Under the pieces are notes generated by a model. The model made no database searches. It was not told where the DNA came from and saw nothing but the letters and a program-made list of their open reading frames with translations. From contig NZ_LQBK01000004.1 in assembly GCF_001483755.1 (NCBI RefSeq), positions 207,303 to 271,302 of the forward strand: 64,000 nt of DNA, read 5' to 3'. The position numbers were made by a program, and so were the translations under genes. Positions within the stretch are counted from its first letter, which is position 1, and each line of letters starts with the position of its first letter. Below, in pieces: positions 57,007 to 64,000 of this stretch. Origin of the DNA: Kocuria rosea subsp. polaris (GTDB taxonomy: Bacteria; Actinomycetota; Actinomycetes; Actinomycetales; Micrococcaceae).

Positions 57007-58032
57007 TCAGGTGCCGTGCGGGGCCGCGACCGGTCCGGTGGAGGACCGGACGACGAAGTGGGCCGGGAGCACCTCGTTCGACGGCTCGTCGGAGCCTCCG
57101 GACAGGTGCTCGAGGAGCCGCTCGACGGCACGGGTGCCCTGCTGCCGGGCGTGCTGGTCCAGAGTCGTCAGGCCGAAGGCCTCCCCGATGGGATGGGCGT
57201 CGATGCCGATGACGGACAGATCGCCGGGCACGGTGAGACCGAGGTCCCGCGCCGCGAGGATCGTGCCGGCCGCCATCTCGTCGGACGAGGCGAAGACCGC
57301 CGTCGGGCGGTGGAAGGGGTCCGCCAGGAGGTTCTTGGCCTGCTGGTAGGCGCCGGTGAAGGTGTAGTCCGCGATGAGCGACCACGCGGGGTCAACGGGC
57401 AGCCCGGCGCCCGCCATCGCCTGTTCCCAGCCGTCCCGGCGGTCGCTGGACATGGGGAAGTAGCGTCTGCCCTCCTCGGCCCCGCCGAGATGTGCGATCC
57501 GCCGGTGGCCCAGTCCGATCAGGTGCTGCGTGGCGCGGCGCCCGACGTCGAGGTCATCGATGCTGACGGTGGACGCGCCTACCAGCGGGCCCCCGACCCC
57601 GACGAGGGGGATACCGGCGGAGAACATCTGCTCCGTGTCGGCTGGGTCCAGGTGCAGGGACACCGCCACGGCCGCGTCCAGCCGCTTGCGCAGGAGGAAG
57701 TCCGTCAGCACGGTCTCCCGGTACCGGTCCCCCTCGAAGTTGTAGAGTGTCAGGTCGTACCCGGCCTCCACGAGTGCGGCGGCCACGCCCTCGAGGACGG
57801 TGGAGAAGTACCACCGGTCGACGTGGGGGAGGACCACCCCGATATTGCGGCTCCGACCGCTCGCCAGGCTCGACGCGTGGTAGGACACGACGAAGCCCAG
57901 TTCCTGCGCCGCCTCCTGGACCCGGGCCCGGGCGCGCGGCGAGACGGGCCCCTTTCCGCTGAGCGCCCGGGAGACGGTCGCGGTGGAGACTCCCGCCCGG
58001 GCGGCGACGTCCTGGAGCCGGGGTGGGTTCAT
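57007..58032 (-). CDS. LacI-family transcriptional regulator
   Basis: A 341-residue LacI protein: HTH (LQDVAARAGVSTATVSRALS, 6-25), hinge SSLASGRSRNIGVVLP and periplasmic-binding-like core with GAEEGRRYFPMSSDRRDGW and VIGIDAHPIGEAFGLTTLDQ. The start overlaps the alpha-glucosidase stop by 4 nt, so it is co-transcribed as the second gene. It likely senses a maltose-type sugar and binds the GTGATAGCGCTTC-like sites in the divergent promoter. Confidence 0.9.
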   Translation of the reverse strand: MNPPRLQDVAARAGVSTATVSRALSGKGPVSPRARARVQEAAQELGFVVSYHASSLASGRSRNIGVVLPHVDRWYFSTVLEGVAAALVEAGYDLTLYNFEGDRYRETVLTDFLLRKRLDAAVAVSLHLDPADTEQMFSAGIPLVGVGGPLVGASTVSIDDLDVGRRATQHLIGLGHRRIAHLGGAEEGRRYFPMSSDRRDGWEQAMAGAGLPVDPAWSLIADYTFTGAYQQAKNLLADPFHRPTAVFASSDEMAAGTILAARDLGLTVPGDLSVIGIDAHPIGEAFGLTTLDQHARQQGTRAVERLLEHLSGGSDEPSNEVLPAHFVVRSSTGPVAAPHGT

Positions 58033-59756
58033 CGTCCGGTGGTCCCGGGGTCCTCCGTCTGCAGCCATGCGCACTCCTCCGGGTCCAGGATATGCGGCGC
58101 GGAGACCGGGGACCCGCTGCGCAGCAGCACCGGCAGGTCCGGCAGCTCGACCGGGGCGGAGCCCGTGTTCAGCAGCACCAGGACGCCGTTGTTGACGAGG
58201 CCGAGGCAGTCGGGTCCGGTGCGGTCCTCCGCCCACGCGAGCGAGCCCGAGCCGAGCCCGTGCTCCCGCCGCAGCGCCAGCGCGGCGCGGTAGAGGGACA
58301 GCGTGGATGCCGGGTCGTGGCGCTGTGCCTCGCGCGAGAGCTCTGCCCAGCCCGGAGGCTGCGGGAGCCAGGCCTCGTCCGTGTCGCTGTAGCCCAGGGA
58401 GACCCCGGTGCTGGTCCAGGGCAGCGGCACGCGGCAGCCGTCACGGCCGAGCCGGTCCCCGCCGGTGCGGTGGTAGGTCGGGTCTTGGCGGACGTCGTGC
58501 GGGAGGGTTGTGTGGTCCGGCAGGCCCAGCTCCTCCCCCTGGTACAGGTACACGCCGCCCGGCAGGCCGAGCATGAGCAAGGACGCGGCGCGCGCCCGCC
58601 GCGTGCCCAGCACGTGGTCCGGCTGCTCGTCATCGGGCCCCCGGCCGTCGCCCGGGCGCGGGGACTCCGCCGTCAGCGCCAGGCGGGTCGCGTGCCGCAC
58701 GACGTCGTGGTTGGACAGCACCCAGGTGGTCGGTGCCCCGACCGCGTCGAACGCTTCGAGGGAGGAGGTGATGATCCGGCGCAGCTCTGCGGCGTCCCAC
58801 GGGGCGGCGAGGTAGGAGAAGTTGAAGGCCTGGTGCATCTGGTCGGGACGCACCCAGTCGGCCAGGCGGTCCAGCGGGTCCACGCTTGCCTCGGCGCAGA
58901 GGATCCGCTCGCCGTCGTACTCCGCGAGCACCTCGCGCCAGCGCCGGTAGATGTCGTGGATCTGCGGCTGCCCGAACATCGGGGCGTCCGTGAACGGGTA
59001 GCCCGGGACGCTCCCCCCGTCGGCGCGCCCGCCCCAGTCGGGGAGCCCCTCGGCCTTGACGAGGGCGTGCGCCACGTCCACCCGGAAGCCGGCGACGCCG
59101 CGGTCGAGCCAGAAGCGCAGCACGCGCTCGAACTCCTGGCGGACCAGCTCGTTGTCCCAGTTGAAGTCGGGCTGCGACGAGTCGAACAGGTGCAGGTACC
59201 ACTGGCCGGGCTGCCCGTCGGGCTCGGTCACCCGGGTCCAGGCCGGGCCCCCGAAGTGGGACTGCCAGTTGTTGGGGGGCAGCTGCCCGGACGCGCCGCG
59301 GCCGTCCCGGAAGACGAACAGGTCGCGCTCCGGGGCGCCGGGACCCGCCGCGAGGGCCTGCCGGAACAGGAGATGCTCCTGCGAGCAGTGGTTGGGCACC
59401 AGGTCGATGATCACCCGGATCGACAGCGCGTCCGCGGCCGAGACCAGCGCGTCGAAGTCCGCGAGGGTGCCGAAGGCGGGGTCGACGTCGCAGTAGTCGC
59501 TCACGTCGTAGCCGCCGTCGCGCTGCGGGGAGGGGTAGAAGGGGGAGAGCCAGATCGCGTCGATTTCCAGCTCCGCCAGCTGTCCCAGCTCGGCAGTGAT
59601 GCCGGCGAGGTCGCCGACGCCGTCCCCGTCGAGGTCCCGGAACGAGCGGGGATACACCTGGTAGATCACCGAGGAGCGCCACCACTTCGGCTCCTGGTCG
59701 CGGTCGTGGACGGGTGTGAGGCGCAGGGACTGCAGCGCGGGGGAGGTCGTGGACAT
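58029..59756 (-). CDS. GH13 alpha-glucosidase (oligo-1,6-/maltase type)
   Basis: A 575-residue glycoside hydrolase family 13 enzyme. Conserved regions: IDLVPNHCS (region I), nucleophile Asp227 in GFRVDVAHAL, acid/base Glu289 in ILCAEASVDP, and stabiliser Asp351 in VLSNHDVVRH; QGEELGLPD closes the barrel. It is cytosolic and would release glucose from short alpha-glucosides brought in by the divergent ABC system. Start ATG 59756 chosen because GGAG lies 4 nt upstream; ATG 59765 lacks a site. Followed by the overlapping lacI-type gene. Confidence 0.92.
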   Translation of the reverse strand: MSTTSPALQSLRLTPVHDRDQEPKWWRSSVIYQVYPRSFRDLDGDGVGDLAGITAELGQLAELEIDAIWLSPFYPSPQRDGGYDVSDYCDVDPAFGTLADFDALVSAADALSIRVIIDLVPNHCSQEHLLFRQALAAGPGAPERDLFVFRDGRGASGQLPPNNWQSHFGGPAWTRVTEPDGQPGQWYLHLFDSSQPDFNWDNELVRQEFERVLRFWLDRGVAGFRVDVAHALVKAEGLPDWGGRADGGSVPGYPFTDAPMFGQPQIHDIYRRWREVLAEYDGERILCAEASVDPLDRLADWVRPDQMHQAFNFSYLAAPWDAAELRRIITSSLEAFDAVGAPTTWVLSNHDVVRHATRLALTAESPRPGDGRGPDDEQPDHVLGTRRARAASLLMLGLPGGVYLYQGEELGLPDHTTLPHDVRQDPTYHRTGGDRLGRDGCRVPLPWTSTGVSLGYSDTDEAWLPQPPGWAELSREAQRHDPASTLSLYRAALALRREHGLGSGSLAWAEDRTGPDCLGLVNNGVLVLLNTGSAPVELPDLPVLLRSGSPVSAPHILDPEECAWLQTEDPGTTGR

Positions 59757-59789
59757 GCGCTCCATCGTAGGTCGGATCGCCGCGTACTG

Positions 59790-59802
59790 GAAGCGCTATC
59801 AC
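59790..59802. promoter_or_regulatory. LacI-type operator O1
   Basis: GAAGCGCTATCAC, 33 nt upstream of the alpha-glucosidase start. Its complement GTGATAGCGCTTC matches the second site (59852) in 11 of 13 bases. Confidence 0.5.
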
Positions 59803-59850
59803 CATGCGATGACCAAAGCGCCTAGGTTCTCCTGGGGTATGGACAGTGTT

Positions 59851-59866
59851 TGTGATAGCACTTACA
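59851..59866. promoter_or_regulatory. Overlapping LacI-type O2 and CRP-like site
   Basis: TGTGATAGCACTTACA contains GTGATAGCACTTA, the second LacI-type copy, and also fits TGTGA-N6-TCACA at nine of ten positions. It lies 129 nt upstream of the ABC ATPase gene, in the divergent control region. Confidence 0.5.
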
Positions 59867-59995
59867 GTAGTGAGCCAACTCACCTCCCGGTGTATAGCCC
59901 TCCCGGCCGGACCGTCCGAGCTCCGGCCACGTTCTCCCTCTCCGGGTTCCGCCGGCGCGGGAGCGGCCGCGGGACCTTGAAAGGAATCACCCACC

Positions 59996-61132
59996 ATGTC
60001 CTCTGTGCGCTACGCCAACGTGACCTGTCAGTACCCCGGGGCCGAGCGCCCCTCGGTCACCGACCTGAACCTGGACATCGCCGACGGGGAGTTCCTCGTC
60101 CTGGTGGGCCCCTCCGGGTGCGGGAAGTCCACCACCCTGCGGATGCTCGCCGGCCTCGAAGAGGTCACCGGCGGCAACATCTACATCGGCGACCGCGACG
60201 TCACCGACGTCCCCTCCCGGGACCGCGACATCGCCATGGTCTTCCAGAACTACGCCCTCTACCCGCACATGACCGTGGCCGAGAACATGGGCTTCGCCCT
60301 GAAGATCGCCAAGATCTCCGCCGAGGAGCGCCGCCGGCGCGTCGAGGACGCGGCCAAGATCCTGGATCTGACCGACTACCTGGACCGCAAGCCCAAGGCC
60401 CTGTCCGGCGGGCAGCGCCAGCGGGTGGCGATGGGGAGGGCCATCGTCCGGTCCCCGCAGGTGTTCCTGATGGACGAGCCGCTGTCGAACCTGGACGCGA
60501 AGCTGCGGGTGCAGACCCGCACCCAGATCGCGTCGCTGACCCGCCGGCTGGGGGTCACCACGGTCTACGTGACCCACGACCAGGTCGAGGCGATGACGAT
60601 GGGCGACCGGGTGGCCGTGCTCAAGGACGGGCTGCTGATGCAGGTCGACACCCCGCGCAGGCTTTACGACCGGCCGGCCACGGAGTTCGTGGCCGGGTTC
60701 ATCGGGTCGCCTGCGATGAACCTCTTCCGGGTGCCGCTCACCGAGGCCGGGGCCCAGTTGGGCACGGTGCGGATTCCGCTGACAGGCGCCCAGCGGTCGG
60801 CCGTGACCGGGTCCCAGGTGTCAGTGGGGATCCGCCCCGAGGACCTGCACCGGGCCAGTGAGGGCACCGGGCTGCCGATCGTCGCCGACGTCGTCGAGGA
60901 ACTGGGAGCGGACGCCTTCGTCTACGGCCACCTGGCCCCGGTCACCGCCGCCAACACGATCGTGCCCGTGGACGCCACCACCGGGACCGCCGACGACCCC
61001 GCCACCCACGAGTTCATCGTCCGGGTCGAGGGCCGCACTCCGCCGCGGGCCGGGACCACCATCTGGGTCGCCCCGGACCTGGAGCACGTGCACCTCTTCG
61101 ACGCCGCCACCGGCCGACGCCTGCCCGACTGA
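59996..61132 (+). CDS. ABC sugar importer ATPase, MsiK/UgpC type
   Basis: A 378-residue ATPase with Walker A GPSGCGKST, Q-loop VFQNYALYPHMTV, signature LSGGQRQRVA, Walker B VFLMDEPLSN and switch VTHDQ, and a C-terminal regulatory TOBE domain (about 240-370). MsiK-type ATPases energise several sugar importers at once. It precedes a maltose-type binding protein and permease here, and is the only sugar ABC ATPase in the window, so it may also serve the amino-sugar importer. GAAAGGAATC precedes the ATG. Confidence 0.93.
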   Translation: MSSVRYANVTCQYPGAERPSVTDLNLDIADGEFLVLVGPSGCGKSTTLRMLAGLEEVTGGNIYIGDRDVTDVPSRDRDIAMVFQNYALYPHMTVAENMGFALKIAKISAEERRRRVEDAAKILDLTDYLDRKPKALSGGQRQRVAMGRAIVRSPQVFLMDEPLSNLDAKLRVQTRTQIASLTRRLGVTTVYVTHDQVEAMTMGDRVAVLKDGLLMQVDTPRRLYDRPATEFVAGFIGSPAMNLFRVPLTEAGAQLGTVRIPLTGAQRSAVTGSQVSVGIRPEDLHRASEGTGLPIVADVVEELGADAFVYGHLAPVTAANTIVPVDATTGTADDPATHEFIVRVEGRTPPRAGTTIWVAPDLEHVHLFDAATGRRLPD

Positions 61133-61190
61133 CTCCGGATCCCACGCTCACGCCGCCGACTGACTACGGACAATGATGAGGAATCCCACC

Positions 61191-62411
61191 ATGAAACAGA
61201 CTCACCGGGCGGCCGGAGCCGTCGGTGCCGCGATCCTGCTCGCCGGCTGCGCGTCGGCACCCACGGCCGGCCTGGCCGGCGGACCGGGCAGCATCAAGAT
61301 CCAGGCGGGCGAGGACGAGATCCCGGCCTTGGAGCAGGTCGCTGACAGCTTCACCGCCGACACCGGGGTGGAGGTGGAGTTCGTCCAGCGGGAGATCAAC
61401 GCGCAGGCGATCTCCAACTTCATCTCCCAGTCCCCCACGGGGCAGGCCCCGGACATCATCGTCTCCCCGCACGACAACCTCGGCCAGCTCGCCGCCAACG
61501 GGGTGGTGGCCCCCGTGGAGATGGGAGACCGGGCGGAGGATTTCACCGAGAACGCCCGTGAGGCCGTCGTCTACAACGGGGTGAGCTACGGGGTGCCGTA
61601 CGCGATCGAGAACGTGGCGATGCTGCGCAACAACGAGCTCACCGCCCAGGACCCCGCCACGTTCGACGAGCTGCGCGCGATCGGGCACCGGCTCATGGAG
61701 GAGCGGGGGATCGAGTACCCCTTCACGGTGAGCCAGTCGCCCGAGGCCGGCGACCCCTACCACCTCTACGCCCTGCAGACCTCCTTCGGGGCCGAGGTCT
61801 TCGAGCGCACCGCGGAAGGGGAGTACACCAGCAACCTCACCATGGGGGGCGAGGACGGCCACGAGTTCGCCCGCTACCTGCAGGACCTCGGACAGACCGG
61901 GGACCTGCAGACCTCCATGACCCCGGACATCGCCAAGGAGTCCTTCCTCAACGGCGAGTCCGCCTTCCACCTGGGCGGGCCGTGGGAGCTGACCGACGTC
62001 GAGGCCGCCGGGATGGACGTGAGCGTCCTGCCCGTGCCGCCGGCCGGGGACGAGGAAGCACGCCCGTTCGTGGGCGTCCAGGCGTTCTTCGTCAATGCCA
62101 ACGCCCCCAACCCGGTCGCGGCCCAGGACTTCGCCGCCAACTACCTGACCCGCCCGGAGTCGCAGACGGCCATGTATGAGAGCACGGGCCGGCCCCCGGC
62201 CAGCCAGGTGGCGATCGACCGCATGCAGGGCGACCCGCTGCGCGCCGCCTACGCCGAGATCGCCGAGACCGGCCTGCCCATGCCGGCCATCCCCGAGATG
62301 GGCGCGGTGTGGAGCTTCTGGGGCACCACGGAGAACGCCATCATCAACGGCCGCGGAAACCCCGTGGAGCTGTGGGACCGCATGATCGACAACATCGAAG
62401 GACAGATCTGA
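61191..62411 (+). CDS. Maltose/maltodextrin-type ABC binding lipoprotein
   Basis: A 406-residue MalE-like binding protein. The signal ends at LLAGCASAP (lipobox Cys). Landmarks: IKIQAGEDEIPALEQVADSF, VYNGVSYGVPYAIENVAMLRN, FLNGESAFHLGGPWEL, FVGVQAFFVNAN and the late SFWGTTENAIINGRG. It presents maltose-like sugars to the permease. ATG 61191 with GATGAGG upstream is favoured over ATG 61173. The stop overlaps the next ATG. Confidence 0.9.
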   Translation: MKQTHRAAGAVGAAILLAGCASAPTAGLAGGPGSIKIQAGEDEIPALEQVADSFTADTGVEVEFVQREINAQAISNFISQSPTGQAPDIIVSPHDNLGQLAANGVVAPVEMGDRAEDFTENAREAVVYNGVSYGVPYAIENVAMLRNNELTAQDPATFDELRAIGHRLMEERGIEYPFTVSQSPEAGDPYHLYALQTSFGAEVFERTAEGEYTSNLTMGGEDGHEFARYLQDLGQTGDLQTSMTPDIAKESFLNGESAFHLGGPWELTDVEAAGMDVSVLPVPPAGDEEARPFVGVQAFFVNANAPNPVAAQDFAANYLTRPESQTAMYESTGRPPASQVAIDRMQGDPLRAAYAEIAETGLPMPAIPEMGAVWSFWGTTENAIINGRGNPVELWDRMIDNIEGQI

Positions 62412-64000
62412 TGAGCACGCACATCACCGCACGGGGCACCACCGCCGCCCCCGGCGAGGCGGGGGGCGGTGCCGGGCTCGGCGCGCCCCTGGACCTGCGC
62501 AACTCGCACTCCCGGGGATTCGGCCTGGGCTTCGTGGTCAAGCTGGTCCTGATGGCGCTGATCAACGCGTTCGGCCTCTACGGCATCCTCGCGGCCTGGG
62601 CCGCCGGCAGCTGGGGCATCCTGGCCTTCCTGGCGTTGGCCCTGATCGTGGCCGACCTCGTCTACTTCCTGCCCGGCCGGAAGATCCTGCCCGCCAAGTA
62701 CCTCTACCCGGGGCTGATCTTCCTGCTGATCTTCCAGATCTTCGTGGTGCTCTACACCGCCGCCACGGCGTTCACCAACTACGGTGACGGACACAACGCC
62801 ACCAAGACGGCGGCGATCAGCCAGCTCACCACCACCTACGAGCAGCGGGTCGAGGGCTCCCAGGCGTACCCCGTCACGGTCCTCGAGGGCGATGACGGAC
62901 TTGCGCTGGCCACCGTGCAGGACGACCAGGTGCTCGTGGGCGCCGCCGATCAGCCGCTGGCCCCGCTCGAGGACGCCACGGTCACGGACGGCCGCGTCGT
63001 CGAGGCGCCCGGCTACGAGGTGCTCGACTACGGCGGCGTCGTGGCGGCCGCCGACGAGCTGACCGACCTCCGGGTGCCCGTGAGCGGACAGGAGGCCGAC
63101 GACGCCGCACTGCGCACCGACGACGGCCGGACCGCCTACGTGTACGAGTCCACGCTCGTCCACGACGAGGCGGCCGACGCGATGGTCGCCGACGACGGCA
63201 CCGTGTACGCGAACAACGGGGAGGGCGCCTTCGTCGGACCCGAGGGCGAGGCCCTGCGGCCGGGCTGGCGGGTCTTCGTGGGACTGGACAACTTCGCGGC
63301 GATCTTCGACCCGGCGATCCTGGGCGGCCCGTTCGTCTCCGTGACCCTGTGGACCTTCGCTTTCGCCATCCTCTCGGTGGCCCTGACCTTCTTCCTGGGC
63401 CTGCTCCTGGCGATCCTGTTCAACGACGAGAAGCTGAGGTTCCGGAACGTCTACCGGGCCATCATCTTCCTGCCGTACGCCTTCCCCGCGTTCCTGTCCA
63501 TCCTGATCTGGGCAGGTCTGCTCAACACCGACTACGGCTTCGTCAACGAGATCCTGCTGGGCGGCGCCGGAGTTCCCTGGCTGGACAACCCCTGGCTGGC
63601 CAGGATCTCGCTGCTGCTGGTCAACCTCTGGCTGGGCTTCCCGTACATGTTCCTCGTGACCACCGGCGCCCTGCAGTCGATCCCGAGCGAGATCTACGAG
63701 TCCTCCGAGATGGACGGGGCCGGACCGGTCCGCCAGTTCGGGTCGATCACCCTGCCCATGCTCATGGTGGCGGTCGGCCCGATGCTCATCGCGTCCTTCG
63801 CCATGAACTTCAACAACTTCAACGTGATCTACCTTCTCACCGGAGGCGGGCCCCAGGACGTGGAGTCCACCACCGGGGTGGGCGCCACGGACATCCTCAT
63901 CTCGTTCGTCTACAAGATCGCGTTCGCCGGCGGCACCAATGACTACGGCCTGGCCTCGGCCCTGTCCATCCTCATCTTCATCATGGTGGCCGTCATCTCC
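62411..64000 (+). CDS. malF: MalF-type maltose ABC permease, 3' end beyond window
   Basis: The frame is open for 530 codons to the last base, so the gene is incomplete at its 3' end. After a Gly/Ala-rich N-terminus there are hydrophobic helices (about 40-115), then a ~160-residue extracytoplasmic insert (about 125-290) like the MalF P2 domain that contacts MalE, then further helices and the EAA loop YESSEMDGAGPVRQFGSITLP. The start overlaps the binding-protein stop (TGATG-type). A MalG partner is expected just downstream. Confidence 0.92.
   Translation, partial: MSTHITARGTTAAPGEAGGGAGLGAPLDLRNSHSRGFGLGFVVKLVLMALINAFGLYGILAAWAAGSWGILAFLALALIVADLVYFLPGRKILPAKYLYPGLIFLLIFQIFVVLYTAATAFTNYGDGHNATKTAAISQLTTTYEQRVEGSQAYPVTVLEGDDGLALATVQDDQVLVGAADQPLAPLEDATVTDGRVVEAPGYEVLDYGGVVAAADELTDLRVPVSGQEADDAALRTDDGRTAYVYESTLVHDEAADAMVADDGTVYANNGEGAFVGPEGEALRPGWRVFVGLDNFAAIFDPAILGGPFVSVTLWTFAFAILSVALTFFLGLLLAILFNDEKLRFRNVYRAIIFLPYAFPAFLSILIWAGLLNTDYGFVNEILLGGAGVPWLDNPWLARISLLLVNLWLGFPYMFLVTTGALQSIPSEIYESSEMDGAGPVRQFGSITLPMLMVAVGPMLIASFAMNFNNFNVIYLLTGGGPQDVESTTGVGATDILISFVYKIAFAGGTNDYGLASALSILIFIMVAVIS

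Noticed and set aside
1-64000. tRNA, rRNA, CRISPR, insertion sequences, prophage genes
   Set aside because: I looked for T-loop words, direct-repeat arrays, transposases and integrases in the gaps and found none that held up.

Overview
The window is a GC-rich (roughly 70% or more), gene-dense actinobacterial chromosome segment. Gene styles fit the Micrococcaceae (Kocuria/Arthrobacter-like): a mycothiol-dependent-isomerase-type protein, an actinobacterial cory-CC-star/ArsA pair, an excalibur protein next to a class F sortase, a DasR-like GntR regulator with a dre-like operator, and many GTG/TTG starts and 1-10 nt gene overlaps. The genus is inference. I see no rRNA or tRNA gene, insertion sequence, integrase or CRISPR array.

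Layout. 1-1086: 3' end of kduI (uronate catabolism) plus its IclR regulator. 1169-3077: small stand-alone enzymes (DinB/maleylpyruvate-isomerase-like, HD, VOC). 3258-6300: a GAF-domain regulator divergent from a flavin monooxygenase. 6233-7447: hypothetical proteins. 7519-13998: a minus-strand catabolic operon (amidohydrolase, DoxX, LigA, LigB, citryl-CoA-lyase-like, CaiB CoA-transferase) with a divergent IclR regulator. 14143-16596: GIY-YIG protein, then a PadR regulator with its membrane partner. 16938-23256: DUF1989, creatininase, and an operon of pxpA, a biotin carrier, a biotin carboxylase, pxpB and pxpC. 23519-27931: cold-shock gene, phosphotransferase, orphan nagB, excalibur protein with sortase, small membrane protein. 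28124-35958: tripartite tricarboxylate transporter, MFS exporter, GntP permease with FadR-type regulator and SDR. 35933-42875: truncated hydrolase fused by overlap to MarR, aldo/keto reductase, a 28-residue protein, Zn alcohol dehydrogenase, a secreted protein, a haloacetate-dehalogenase-like hydrolase, ornithine aminotransferase, glutathione peroxidase. 43061-51184: DasR-like regulator and an amino-sugar operon (ABC importer, nagB, a beta-propeller glycosidase-like protein, a secreted EEP-fold hydrolase, nagA). 52266-56859: cstA, cory-CC-star, ArsA ATPase, molybdopterin oxidoreductase. 57007-64000: LacI regulator, GH13 alpha-glucosidase and a divergent maltose-type ABC system running off the end.

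The genes are mostly carbon and nitrogen scavenging units, each with a local regulator. Six CRP/GlxR-like motifs (GTGA-N6-TCAC type) lie in front of carbon operons and suggest one global catabolite regulator on top of the local ones. The amino-sugar importer encodes no ATPase, so it probably borrows the MsiK-type ATPase encoded at 59996.

Most interesting: (1) the CstA / Cys-Cys small protein / ArsA-ATPase module, (2) a split LigB-LigA ring-cleavage dioxygenase followed by CoA-transferase and citryl-CoA-lyase-like genes in place of the usual hydratase and aldolase, (3) a 5-oxoprolinase-type operon carrying biotin carrier and biotin carboxylase genes with DUF1989 and creatininase neighbours, and (4) a dispersed 67-nt palindromic repeat, one copy of which supplies the stop codon of nagA.
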